DNA of 39,043 bases. Source: Alistipes sp. (lineage in GTDB: Bacteria > Bacteroidota > Bacteroidia > Bacteroidales > Rikenellaceae). Each line of letters opens with the position of its first letter. The first letter of the stretch is position 1. A program made the position numbers and the translations under genes. The notes below the pieces were generated by a model. The model was not told the origin of the DNA and did no database searches. It saw nothing but the letters and a program-made list of their open reading frames with translations. Where the stretch lies: NCBI GenBank assembly GCA_017465055.1, contig JAFTWZ010000016.1, forward strand, positions 1 to 39,043, written 5' to 3'. This document shows, piece after piece, positions 17,970 to 27,176 of the stretch.

Positions 17970-19355
17970 CTATTTATCTTGCTCGCGACTCTCCTCCCTC
18001 TCGCTACCGCCACCTAAGGCTATGTAGAGGTTTACGCATCCCTGAATCTCGTCGAAGCGGTCGCTGATGGCCGCAATCTGACCAGCAAGCAAGCTCTGCT
18101 GCGCGGTAAGCACCTCGAGATATGTCGTAGAGCCATAATCCATAAGTAGCTGCGTAGCCTCGGCAGCCTTAGCTAACGCCTCAACTTGACTTGTGCGCAA
18201 CTGCAGCTTCTGGCGCGCGGTCTGCACCTGCGAGAGAGCGGTATTTACCTCGCTACCAGCGTTTAGAAGGCTCTGCTCGAAGGCTAACATCACCTCCTCG
18301 CGCTGCGCCTCGGCAATGCGCACCTGAGCACGTAGCTTACCCGAGTTGAAGATAGGCGCCGTGAGCGATGCGGCGGCCGAGAGAATCAAACCTCCAGGAT
18401 TGGTGACAATAGAGCCGACGTTATTTGTCCAGCCGAGAAGGCCGCTAAGCGTGAGCGTTGGGTAGAGCTGCGAACGTGCTGCCGCCGTAGCGTAGTGCGC
18501 CTGCATAAGCCTATACTCGGCCATACGCACATCGGGGCGACGCGAAAGGAGCGATACGGGGACTCCTATGCTTAGCTCCTCGGGCATCTGCTGCTCATCG
18601 AGCGTGCCGCGCGCGATGCTGTGAGGAGCATCGCCTAACAGCGCACAGAGGCTACTCTCAACAGCCACGATGCTATGCTCTATGTCGAGCAGCGTGGCGT
18701 GGGCATCGTAGGCCGCAGCCTCTATCTGAGCCACACCTGCCGCGTTGGCCATACCGCCCTCCATCAACGCACGCATAGTCTCGGCGCTGCTATCGAGCGA
18801 CGCGGCGACAAGGCGCGTAGCCTCGTGCTGGCCGTCGAGCATAAGGAGCGTGTAGTAGTAGTTGGCAATGGCCGAGATGAGCTGCACACGCACCGCCTGC
18901 TGATACTCCTCCGACTCGGCATATACGGCCTTAGCCCTGCGCTTGGCGTTGGTGATACCTCCGAAGATGTCTATCTGCCACGAGGCCGAGAGAGGCGCGG
19001 TGTAGGTCCAGCTGGCCTTCGAGCCATCGAAGCTCGAGACGCCACCATTGGGTGCGAGGTTAAACGATGGCAGGTAGGCAAGGCGTGCCGACTTAAGTGC
19101 CGCCTCAGCCTCCTCGATACGCCAGTGCGCAGCCTGCATATCGGTATTATGCTCAAGGCCATAGCGTATAAGCCCCTGAAGCTCTTCATCGGTAAAGAAC
19201 TCCTCCCACGCGAGCTGGGCAACCGAGACGGTATCGGTTTCGACGTTCTCTGCACCATAGAGCCCACCAGTCGCCACCTCGGGGCGCTCATAGGGCTTGT
19301 AGATACCACAGCTGGTAACCACAGCGGCTAAAACTATTACTATATATCTCTTCAT
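17970..19355 (-). CDS. outer-membrane efflux lipoprotein (TolC/OprM/NodT family)
   Basis: Outer-membrane exit duct of the tripartite pump encoded with the two genes upstream. The signal peptide ends in a lipobox, VVTSC (Cys16), followed by GIYKPYERP, typical of OprM/CusC lipoproteins. Two OEP repeats follow, each with long coiled-coil helices; LLSRRPDVRMAEYRLMQA and ARSQLYPTLTLSG are family signatures of the second half. At 461 residues the length is normal. It is the last gene of the operon, 21 nt after the RND pump gene. Substrate not predictable. Confidence 0.92.
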   Translation of the reverse strand: MKRYIVIVLAAVVTSCGIYKPYERPEVATGGLYGAENVETDTVSVAQLAWEEFFTDEELQGLIRYGLEHNTDMQAAHWRIEEAEAALKSARLAYLPSFNLAPNGGVSSFDGSKASWTYTAPLSASWQIDIFGGITNAKRRAKAVYAESEEYQQAVRVQLISAIANYYYTLLMLDGQHEATRLVAASLDSSAETMRALMEGGMANAAGVAQIEAAAYDAHATLLDIEHSIVAVESSLCALLGDAPHSIARGTLDEQQMPEELSIGVPVSLLSRRPDVRMAEYRLMQAHYATAAARSQLYPTLTLSGLLGWTNNVGSIVTNPGGLILSAAASLTAPIFNSGKLRAQVRIAEAQREEVMLAFEQSLLNAGSEVNTALSQVQTARQKLQLRTSQVEALAKAAEATQLLMDYGSTTYLEVLTAQQSLLAGQIAAISDRFDEIQGCVNLYIALGGGSEREESREQDK

Positions 19356-19376
19356 AACTATATCTATATCATCAAA

Positions 19377-22300
19377 TTAGCTCACTCTCTTATCCTCACT
19401 CTTCTCTATCGGTTTAATCTTCTCCTGCAGCCACTGGAATGCGATAAACAGACCTGGCACTAAGAATAGCAGTGCGATAGTACCTATAAGCATACCGCCC
19501 ACAACGCCCGAGCCGAGCGACGAGTTACCATTAGCACCTACGCCCGACGAGAACATCAGTGGCAACATTCCGAAGATCATCATAAGCACCGTCATAAGGA
19601 TAGGCCTTAGACGCGCACCTGCCGCCTCTAACGCGGCATCCTTGAGGCTCATACCCGCATTGCGGCGCTCCGTAGCGTACTCCGTAAGCAGGATAGCGGT
19701 CTTCGACAGCAGACCGATAATCATAATCATACCCGTCTGGAGGTAGATATTATTCTCAAGGCCCATAATCTTGGCAAATACCAAGCAGCCTAATAGACCT
19801 GCGGGCACGGCAAGGAGAACAGCAAATGGTGTCAGGTAGCTCTCGTAGAGCGAGGCAAGGAGCAGGTAGATAAGCAGGAAGCAGATGCCATATACGGCAA
19901 CGGCGTTGCTCGAAGTGCTCTCCTCCTCGCGCGTGAGGTCGCTAAACTCATAGTCGTAGCCTCGTGGCAACATCTGCTCGGCAGTCTCCTTGATAGCGCG
20001 TATCGCATCACCCGACGAGTAGCCCTCGGCAGCCTCGCCACTAACCGCTATCGAGGTGTACATATTGAAGCGGTTCAAGGTCTCTGGGCCATATATCTTT
20101 GTCAGCGTAACAAACTGGCTCACAGGAGCCATTTCGCCATTGACGCGCACAAATACATTATCCAAAGTCTCGATATCGCCTCTATCGCCAGGCGCCGCCT
20201 GCAACATCACGCGGTAGACCTTCGAGAAGCGGTTGATATCCGACACATACTGACCACCGTAGTAACCACCTATCGTTGCCAGCACATCCTTAGGCGATAT
20301 GCCTGCACGCTTACACTGTGCAGCGTCGACGTCGACCATATACTGCGGATAGTTGACGTTATAGGTCGTATATGCTAAGCCTATCTCGGGACGCTGGTTC
20401 AGAGCAGCGATAAACTTCATCGACACCTCGTAGAAATCCTCGATAGAGCCACTATTTAGATCCTGCAGGTGGAGCGAGAAACCACTGGCCGTACCGTAGC
20501 CCGAGATCATCGGCGGCACGATAGCGATAACCTGAGCATCCTTAACATCGGCGCACAGGGCCATAATCTTCTGGCTTAGGTAGCTCACGTTGTCGGTATC
20601 CTCGGGGCGAAGCTCCCAGTTCTTAAGTCGCACGATGATAGTACCGTACGACGAGCCCTGACCTGAGATGATACCGTAGCCCGAAATCTTACAAGAGGAG
20701 TCTATCTGCTCGATGGTCGAGATACGCTGGCTCACCTGCTCCATAACCTTGTCGGTCTGCTCGAGCGTAGAGCCTGGGGCCATAGTGACGTTGACCATAA
20801 TAGTACCCTGATCCTCCGAGGGCACAAGGCCTGTCTTGGTCGTAGAGAAGAGGTACACCATAGCCGCGATGACGACGATAAGCGTACCCCACAGTGCCCA
20901 CTTGCGGTTGATAAAGAAGCCTACGCCACGCTTATAGTGCTTCACAAGAGCATCGAACGCAGCATTGTAGGCATTGGCCAAACGTGTGCCGAGGCCCTGC
21001 TTATGCTCGCCCTCGGCGTGGGGCTTAAGCATTATGGCGCAGAGCGCTGGCGAGAGCGTCAGAGCGTTGATACCCGAGATACCCACGGCTATAGCCATCG
21101 TAATACCAAACTGCGTATAGAATATTCCCGACGTACCGCCCATCATCGATACGGGGATAAACACTGCCATAAATACCAGCGTCGAGGTCACAATCGCCGA
21201 CGATATGCCCTGCATAGCATCTACCGTAGCCTGGTATGCAGAGCGGTAACCAGCCTCGAACTTAGCCTGCACAGCCTCGACGACGATAACGGCATCGTCG
21301 ACAACAGTACCGATGGCCAACACCAACGCAAAGAGCGTAAGCATATTGATAGAGAAGCCCAAGAGCGCCAGGGCCGCGAACGTACCGACAAGCGACACGA
21401 TAATCGAGATAAGCGGAATAATCGACGAGCGCACACTCTGCAGGAAGATAAAGACTACCAAGATAACTAAGATGATAGCCTCGACCAGAGTCTTGACCAC
21501 CTCGTGTATCGAGGCGAAGAGGAACTCGTTGCTATCCATAATGCTCACGAACTCAACGTCACGAGGAGCCTTCTCCTGCTCCTCCTTGATAAGCTCGTCG
21601 ATGGTCTTAAGCACCTGCGTAGCATTCGAGCCTGGGGTCTGATAGAGCATCGCCACCACACCATTGTGGCCATTTACCGTAGAGGTAAAGGCGTAAGTCT
21701 CGTTGCCGAACTCGACGTCGGCTACATCCTTAAGGCGCAACACCTCGCCCGTAGGTAGCGACTTAATCACTATCTGGTCAAACTCCTCGGGCGTAACCTT
21801 ACGGCCTCGATAGCGCATCGTGTACTGAAACGTACCTCCCGAGTTCTCGCCTATGTTACCTGTCGATGCCTCGATATTCTGCTCGGCAAGCACCGCGTTT
21901 ATGTCTGCAGGCACAAGGCCGTGCTGAGCCATAGCATCGGGCCTAAGCCATATACGCATCGAGTATTTCGAGCCGAGCGTCATACACTCGCCCACACCAT
22001 TGATACGCAGCAGCTTAGGCTGTATATTATTAACGAAGTAGTTCGACAAGAAGGTCTCGTCGTAGGTACCCTCGGGCGAGTAGATACCTATAGCCTTGAT
22101 TATCGAGGTCTGCTTCTTAGCCGTCTGCACACCCATACGCGTCACCTCGGCAGGAAGCACCGACGTAGCTCGCGTAACGCGGTTTTGCACATTTACCGCG
22201 GCCATATCGGGATCGGTACCCTGTTGGAAGAATACCGAGATTGTAACCTTACCAGTATTCGATGCCGTAGAGGTCATATAGGTCATATTCTCCACACCGT

Positions 22301-22511
22301 TAATCTGCTCCTCGAGGGGCGCGATAACAGACTTCTGGATGGTCTCGGCCGAGGCTCCTGGATAGGAGGTTGTTACGTTGATAGTCGGAGGTGCTATCGT
22401 CGGAAACTGCTCGATAGGCAGCGACAAAAGGCCCACGATACCTGCCAACATTATGGTTACAGATATCACCGTCGAGAGCACCGGGCGGTCTATAAAGTGT
22501 TTTAAATTCAT
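19377..22511 (-). CDS. RND efflux pump, inner-membrane HAE1-type transporter (AcrB-like)
   Basis: Proton-driven drug transporter of the inner membrane, trimeric in the family. It has 1044 residues with the expected twofold architecture: TM1 at about 10-30, a large periplasmic porter loop, TM2-6 at about 340-500, then a second TM and loop and a final TM bundle. The proton-relay aspartates are present as Asp405-Asp406 in GTVVDDAVIVVE. LPIEQFPTIAPPTINV at the N-terminus is the HAE1 signature and argues against a heavy-metal (CzcA) pump. It lies 59 nt after the adaptor gene and 21 nt before the outer-membrane factor gene, in the usual adaptor-pump-duct order. Substrates of such pumps are typically hydrophobic drugs, bile salts or detergents; none is shown here. 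Confidence 0.95.
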   Translation of the reverse strand: MNLKHFIDRPVLSTVISVTIMLAGIVGLLSLPIEQFPTIAPPTINVTTSYPGASAETIQKSVIAPLEEQINGVENMTYMTSTASNTGKVTISVFFQQGTDPDMAAVNVQNRVTRATSVLPAEVTRMGVQTAKKQTSIIKAIGIYSPEGTYDETFLSNYFVNNIQPKLLRINGVGECMTLGSKYSMRIWLRPDAMAQHGLVPADINAVLAEQNIEASTGNIGENSGGTFQYTMRYRGRKVTPEEFDQIVIKSLPTGEVLRLKDVADVEFGNETYAFTSTVNGHNGVVAMLYQTPGSNATQVLKTIDELIKEEQEKAPRDVEFVSIMDSNEFLFASIHEVVKTLVEAIILVILVVFIFLQSVRSSIIPLISIIVSLVGTFAALALLGFSINMLTLFALVLAIGTVVDDAVIVVEAVQAKFEAGYRSAYQATVDAMQGISSAIVTSTLVFMAVFIPVSMMGGTSGIFYTQFGITMAIAVGISGINALTLSPALCAIMLKPHAEGEHKQGLGTRLANAYNAAFDALVKHYKRGVGFFINRKWALWGTLIVVIAAMVYLFSTTKTGLVPSEDQGTIMVNVTMAPGSTLEQTDKVMEQVSQRISTIEQIDSSCKISGYGIISGQGSSYGTIIVRLKNWELRPEDTDNVSYLSQKIMALCADVKDAQVIAIVPPMISGYGTASGFSLHLQDLNSGSIEDFYEVSMKFIAALNQRPEIGLAYTTYNVNYPQYMVDVDAAQCKRAGISPKDVLATIGGYYGGQYVSDINRFSKVYRVMLQAAPGDRGDIETLDNVFVRVNGEMAPVSQFVTLTKIYGPETLNRFNMYTSIAVSGEAAEGYSSGDAIRAIKETAEQMLPRGYDYEFSDLTREEESTSSNAVAVYGICFLLIYLLLASLYESYLTPFAVLLAVPAGLLGCLVFAKIMGLENNIYLQTGMIMIIGLLSKTAILLTEYATERRNAGMSLKDAALEAAGARLRPILMTVLMMIFGMLPLMFSSGVGANGNSSLGSGVVGGMLIGTIALLFLVPGLFIAFQWLQEKIKPIEKSEDKRVS

Positions 22512-22570
22512 CTTATGTTACAATCTACTTATTATCAACTGTTTACTCTATTGCTATGTGGCATCGAAGG

Positions 22571-23674
22571 CTACTTCTGCTCCTTAAGCGTTACGGGCGT
22601 ACCCTCGCGCAACATAGCCACACCCTCGGTGATTATCACCTCGCCAGCCTCGAGTCCCGAGCGCACGATATAGTTCTGACCATCGTACTTCGCTACCTCG
22701 ACAATCTTCGACACGGCCTTGCCATCGACTGGCTGGTATACATAGGTCTTGTCCTGCACCTCGAAGGTGGCGATGCAAGGGATGACTATCTGATTGGCCT
22801 CGATATATCTGAGAACCACATTGCCCGAGCCACCACTAAGGAGTAGACGTCCAGGATTGGGGAATACGGCACGCAGCGACACAGCGCCAGTCTGCTGATC
22901 GACCAGACCACTTACCGACTCAATCTTACCCTTATGTTCGTAGATAGTACCATCGCTAAGCTCAAGCTCGGGGAGTGGAAGCGCCGCGAGCGCCTCGCTC
23001 ATAGAGCCGTGCTGACGCGTAAGTTTGAGTAGCTCCTTCTCCGTAAGCGAGAAGTAGACGTACATCTCCGAGTTGTCCGACACCGAGGTCAGCGGCCTTG
23101 CCATCTGTGGGCCTACAAGAGCACCGACGCGGTATGGCAGCGTGCCGACAACACCCTCCGACGGAGCTTTCACTACGGTGTAGCTTAGACTATTAGCCGC
23201 ATTAACGCGCTGCGCCTCGGCCTGCGCCAATGCCGCCTTTGCCGTGAGCAGCTGGTTGCGCGCCACGCTCAGCTCATACTCCGAGATTACGTTCCGAGCA
23301 CGTAGCTCTACCTTGCTGTCGTAGGTAAGCTGCGCTGTCTCGACACCCGCCTTTGCCGCCTCGACATTAGCCTCGGCAGTTGTCAGCGCCGCCTTGAATG
23401 GCACCTGGTCGATAATAAAGAGGGTCTGACCACGCTTCACGCGCTCACCCTCGACAACCTTTACCTCCGATATCGTACCACTGACCTGGGGCACAATATC
23501 GATATCCTGACGACCACGTATCGACGCCGAGAATCGACTCTCCACCTCTGTATCGGCCGTAGCTACCTCGATATATCCGTACGTTGCAACCTGCTCAACC
23601 ACAGGCGCTTGTCCACATCCTACAAAAAGCGTAGCCATCGCAGCAGCCACACCAAGAGACACACTCCTCTTCAT
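22571..23674 (-). CDS. RND efflux periplasmic adaptor lipoprotein (AcrA/MexA-like)
   Basis: Membrane-fusion protein linking the RND pump to the outer-membrane duct. It has a lipoprotein signal, LFVGC with Cys20. The order is the lipoyl/barrel-sandwich half (VPQVSGTISEVKVVEGERVKRGQTLF, cited by its start at about residue 60), an alpha-helical hairpin (about 100-165), the second lipoyl half (VKAPSEGVVG), the beta-barrel and the membrane-proximal domain. At 367 residues it is of normal length. First gene of the operon, with a good sigma-type promoter about 55-85 nt upstream. No TetR- or MarR-type regulator gene is adjacent, so control, if any, is from elsewhere. Confidence 0.94.
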   Translation of the reverse strand: MKRSVSLGVAAAMATLFVGCGQAPVVEQVATYGYIEVATADTEVESRFSASIRGRQDIDIVPQVSGTISEVKVVEGERVKRGQTLFIIDQVPFKAALTTAEANVEAAKAGVETAQLTYDSKVELRARNVISEYELSVARNQLLTAKAALAQAEAQRVNAANSLSYTVVKAPSEGVVGTLPYRVGALVGPQMARPLTSVSDNSEMYVYFSLTEKELLKLTRQHGSMSEALAALPLPELELSDGTIYEHKGKIESVSGLVDQQTGAVSLRAVFPNPGRLLLSGGSGNVVLRYIEANQIVIPCIATFEVQDKTYVYQPVDGKAVSKIVEVAKYDGQNYIVRSGLEAGEVIITEGVAMLREGTPVTLKEQK

Positions 23675-23729
23675 ACATTCTATAATTAAGTTTCTTTTTT
23701 AATTTTCTTGACGAAAAAATAATTTCACG

Positions 23730-23758
23730 CAAAGATAACTATTTTTTCAGATTGACAA
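23730..23758 (-). promoter_or_regulatory. promoter of the RND efflux operon, TTG-N18-TATCTTTG
   Basis: On the minus strand TTG (23756-23758) precedes TATCTTTG (23730-23737) by 18 nt. The -7 box lies 55 nt before the adaptor ATG and should start transcription of all three efflux genes. Confidence 0.75.
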
Positions 23759-23850
23759 TAAGTTATAGGTAGTTTTTTCGTCTGATGGAGCGAATATTAG
23801 TGATAGAACAGTGTGGACTCTGTTGCTGAGGTGTGGTCAATGGGGATGCT

Positions 23851-23910
23851 TAGTTATGATAAGTTTCGATGGGTTAATATGAGTTACGATGAGTTACGAT
23901 GAGTTAATAT
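23851..23910. repeat. 10-bp tandem repeat array 2 (6 units, inverted orientation)
   Basis: Six exact 10-nt units on the plus strand: TAGTTATGAT, AAGTTTCGAT, GGGTTAATAT, GAGTTACGAT, GAGTTACGAT, GAGTTAATAT. Their reverse complement (consensus ATnnTAACTC) is the same family as arrays 1 and 3. The array lies about 110 nt upstream of the efflux operon promoter. Confidence 0.85.
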
Positions 23911-23940
23911 GAAGAGATTCTTAACGCAGTACCCTTGCAG

Positions 23941-24000
23941 TCATAGTAACTCATTTTAACCCATAGAAACTCATTGTAACCCACAGATACCCATAATTAT
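23941..24000. repeat. 10-bp tandem repeat array 3 (6 units)
   Basis: Six 10-nt units on the plus strand: TCATAGTAAC, TCATTTTAAC, CCATAGAAAC, TCATTGTAAC, CCACAGATAC, CCATAATTAT. It is 30 nt from array 2 and opposite in direction, so the pair makes a long imperfect inverted repeat just downstream of the btuB stop codon. No other feature is seen in the rest of the 357-bp gap 23675-24031 apart from the efflux promoter. Confidence 0.85.
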
Positions 24001-24031
24001 AAAGTGCGCCTGCGGTATAGTAGCTTGCTCG

Positions 24032-26110
24032 CTACCACTTTGGCGTGATACCGACGAAGAGTTCGAAATTGATGCCTGGCATAGGGCGCGAGAGCACCGA
24101 GAGGTACTCCTCGTCGAAGATATTATTTACCAGACCCTTGAAACTCAGCTCGGCCCAGCGTAGCTGCAGCGACTTCTCGAGCGATATGTTCGACATATAG
24201 TATTTGGGCAGACGGCCCGTGAGCGACAGGTCGTTAGACGACATAGTATATCTCTCCGAGTAGTGACACCACATATAGCTGAAGGCCCAGCCACGCCACG
24301 ACACCACGCCAGTAAGCGAGGCCGAGTGACGCGGCACATATGGTAGCTGCTTACCTACCGACCTATCGGCTGCCGAGATAGGCTCGCCAACGTTTATCGA
24401 GGGGGTGTAGGAGTAGTTAGCGTCGAGGCGCAAGGCCCACTGGCGTCCTAACCGAACGTCGACATTAGCCTTAAGTTCAACGCCATAGCTATGCACATCC
24501 TTGACATTGCGAGGCGAGAAGAAGCCCTTAGTCGTAGGCAGCCAAAGTATCCAGTCCGAGATATGTGAGTCGAACCACGTTGCCGAACCTCGGAGTTTGA
24601 CCTGCTCGAAGAGGCGCCCCTCCGACGAGATGCCGACATCGTAGGTCCAGCCACGCTCGCTACGAAGGTTGGGGTTACCGCCAGGCATAAAGTATAGGTC
24701 GTTAAGCGTAGGATAGCGATAGTTGCGCGACACCGAGGCCTTAGCTACCACATTTCCGCGCTTAGATATCTGCACATCGGCCATAAAGGCTGGCACAAGG
24801 GGCGAGAGCTCGCGCCCCACAAGCTCCTCGCGCAGCGTGAGGCTCATACCCACGCGATCACAAGGTCTATAGCGCGCCGTAGCTGCTGCCGAGAGCTCGA
24901 TACGCGCCTGATTATATCCAACGATACCCGTACCTCCCTGCTGCAGGCGTATGGCGCGGTCGCGGCTTTGGACAAAGTGCTGATGCGCCGTCAGCGAGCC
25001 AGAGAAGTGCCACCTATCGCCCACATAATACTCCACCTCGGCCTTGCCATAGATGGTGTTTACGTGGCTCTCCGAGGCGGTCATCGTGGTCATTATACCA
25101 CTACCTGGGTCACGCTTATAGTCGTAGTTCTGCGTAGTGTGCGTATAGCCACCACTGAGGTTGAGCATATAGCTTGTGCCTCGATGACTCCACGAGGCCA
25201 CGGCACGTAGCGTGTGCTCCTGCTGCCGATTGTCGAATTTTGTGTCGTCGGCATAGTCGGTAGTGAGCAGCGGAAGCTCACGATTCGAGTATACGTACCA
25301 CGCCCCGAGCGACACCTTATCGCCCTTGTCGTTGTGCCACCACGCCTCCTGCAACACATTAAGGTCGAAGTATGAGCCACTCTCGTTACGCTCCTCGGGG
25401 TAGTACTGCTCTACGATGTTCATATCCTCATCGTAGATATTTAGGCGCTTATCACGATTAGTGTATTTAAAGTCGTTGGGCGACGAGGCCACAGATATAC
25501 GCGTCGATAGTTGCCACCTCTTGCTGCCCCATAACAGGCGTAGATACTCATCGAAGGTGCGGAACGAGCCTACACCCTGCGTATAGCTGAGCTTAAAGCC
25601 GTTGACATCTGTAGGTGCTGAGCCGAGGAGTATAGCGCCACCCAAAGCTCCAGCGCTGTGCGACACCGACGAGCTGCCGTGCAGTATCTCGGCGCTATCG
25701 ACAAAATAGGAGGGTATCATCGAGAAGTCAACCATACCGAGCATCGGCGAGTTGAGCTTCATACCGTTCCACGTAACGGCTGTATGTGATGGCGACGTTC
25801 CTCGAAACGACACCGTCGAGAGCGTAGCACGCCCATAGCTCTTGACGAATATCGAGCTTCCGAAGGTGAGCACATCTGCCATCGAAAGCGATATGCTACG
25901 CTTAAGGTGGAGACTATCGATGGTGGTCTTGCTCACACCTATATCGCGCAGTGGGCGGTCGGCCAAGACGTCGACAGTCTCGATATCGTAGTGGCGCACG
26001 GTGGTCTCCTGGGCTGAGAGCGTAGCGGGCAGCGATGCGATGCTAATAATAAGCACCACAGCCGCCACAATAGCGTTTATATATTCTCTCGAGACTCTCA
26101 TCCTTAGCAT
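24032..26110 (-). CDS. btuB: TonB-dependent outer-membrane receptor, BtuB-like cobalamin transporter
   Basis: A 692-residue gated beta-barrel expected to import cobalamin using TonB energy. A signal peptide (about 1-33, ending LSAQE) is followed by a TonB-box-like IETVDVLA, a plug domain (about 45-165, with VSFRGTSPSHTAVTWNG and the family HGSSSVSHSAGALGG stretch) and a 22-strand-type barrel ending in the aromatic residues GITPKW. The cobalamin assignment rests on context: it is the last gene of an operon led by a cobalamin riboswitch and directly follows a BtuG-like gene. Its ATG (26108-26110) abuts the btuG stop codon at 26111-26113, so translation is probably coupled. There is no SusC-type carboxypeptidase-like N-terminal domain. 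Confidence 0.88.
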   Translation of the reverse strand: MLRMRVSREYINAIVAAVVLIISIASLPATLSAQETTVRHYDIETVDVLADRPLRDIGVSKTTIDSLHLKRSISLSMADVLTFGSSIFVKSYGRATLSTVSFRGTSPSHTAVTWNGMKLNSPMLGMVDFSMIPSYFVDSAEILHGSSSVSHSAGALGGAILLGSAPTDVNGFKLSYTQGVGSFRTFDEYLRLLWGSKRWQLSTRISVASSPNDFKYTNRDKRLNIYDEDMNIVEQYYPEERNESGSYFDLNVLQEAWWHNDKGDKVSLGAWYVYSNRELPLLTTDYADDTKFDNRQQEHTLRAVASWSHRGTSYMLNLSGGYTHTTQNYDYKRDPGSGIMTTMTASESHVNTIYGKAEVEYYVGDRWHFSGSLTAHQHFVQSRDRAIRLQQGGTGIVGYNQARIELSAAATARYRPCDRVGMSLTLREELVGRELSPLVPAFMADVQISKRGNVVAKASVSRNYRYPTLNDLYFMPGGNPNLRSERGWTYDVGISSEGRLFEQVKLRGSATWFDSHISDWILWLPTTKGFFSPRNVKDVHSYGVELKANVDVRLGRQWALRLDANYSYTPSINVGEPISAADRSVGKQLPYVPRHSASLTGVVSWRGWAFSYMWCHYSERYTMSSNDLSLTGRLPKYYMSNISLEKSLQLRWAELSFKGLVNNIFDEEYLSVLSRPMPGINFELFVGITPKW

Positions 26111-27169
26111 TTAATTTCGCCAGCAGAACGACCCAGGGATTATGCCCACGTAGAACTCATCGATAAGCTCCGCGCGACTATTATAGCGATATATCTTACC
26201 CTGCTGCGTGTAGTCCACAGCATCGGCCACATATACATCATCTGTTTTTGGGTCGACCGTAAGGCCGTAGTATATCGTGCCTCGGCTATCGAGAAATGGG
26301 CGCACAGGCACGCGCTCTGAATCGACACTCATAGCCCATATGTCGTCGTTTATCCAGTAGAGGGTATCTCCCCTGCCATTAAGCTGCACCTCGGAGGGGG
26401 CGTCACCCTTGCGGAATCGGAACTCAGCCTCAACGGTGAAACTCTCTGTGTCGATACGATAGAGCGTAGGTACCTCGTAGCCATAGGGTGAACCATCGTA
26501 GCCACCATCGGTAACGGTCCAGAGCTTGCCGTTGCAATCGAGCGCCAGCGACGTAGGCTGAATGCCTACCTCCAATTCATCGACAATGGAATCTGTGTCG
26601 GTATCGATTTTAAGGATTCTATTTTGGTACGACCAGCAGTTGACATAGAGGTATTTACCCTGCTGCACCATCTGCTCCGTAGAGCCCTGCTCCATAGTCA
26701 TATTTGGCACCTCGATGTAGCCAGTAATCTCATAGCGCTTAGGGTCTACGACAAATATGCGGTTATCCCATATCTGCGTCACGTAGGCCTTCTCGTCCGA
26801 AACGAAGTGTATGTATCGTGGCGACGTAAGCCCCGTTATGCGACCTACCTCACGGAAGGTGTCGAGGTCGATGGCAAATATTATGTGTGAATTGTTAACT
26901 ACTACCCAGCCACGGTCGTTATATATGGTCATCGACTGCGCCACATCGCCGAGCTTCATAGCGTTAGCGCGATAGAAGACCTCATTTTCCACCTCCTTAG
27001 TATCGGGATTATAGTACGAGAGTGTGGCGTTGCCATACTGAAAGTTACCCTCGTTGCATATGTAGAGACCACGCGACGAGGAGTCGATATCGAACTTCTC
27101 TTCGAGGCCATAGTCCCACTCCATACAGCCAACTGTAAATAACACTAATATTGGCAATAACCACCTCAT
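26111..27169 (-). CDS. btuG: BtuG-like surface lipoprotein, YncE-type beta-propeller (cobalamin capture)
   Basis: Predicted surface lipoprotein that binds B12 and lids BtuB, as shown for BtuG of Bacteroides thetaiotaomicron. The ATG at 27169 gives MRWLLPILVLFTVGC, a lipoprotein signal with Cys15; an alternative in-frame ATG at 27187 overlaps the upstream gene and adds six polar residues before the signal, so it was not chosen. The mature part is repetitive: blades with LYICNEGNFQYGNATLSYY, WVVVNNSHIIFAIDLDT, AYVTQIWDNRIFVVDP, LYVNCWSYQNRILKIDTDT and LWTVTDGGY spaced about 40-45 residues apart, consistent with a seven-bladed propeller (DUF5074/YncE type). It lies 7 nt after the upstream stop and immediately before btuB. 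The BtuG assignment combines fold and context. Confidence 0.82.
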   Translation of the reverse strand: MRWLLPILVLFTVGCMEWDYGLEEKFDIDSSSRGLYICNEGNFQYGNATLSYYNPDTKEVENEVFYRANAMKLGDVAQSMTIYNDRGWVVVNNSHIIFAIDLDTFREVGRITGLTSPRYIHFVSDEKAYVTQIWDNRIFVVDPKRYEITGYIEVPNMTMEQGSTEQMVQQGKYLYVNCWSYQNRILKIDTDTDSIVDELEVGIQPTSLALDCNGKLWTVTDGGYDGSPYGYEVPTLYRIDTESFTVEAEFRFRKGDAPSEVQLNGRGDTLYWINDDIWAMSVDSERVPVRPFLDSRGTIYYGLTVDPKTDDVYVADAVDYTQQGKIYRYNSRAELIDEFYVGIIPGSFCWRN

Positions 27170-27176
27170 AATCTCA

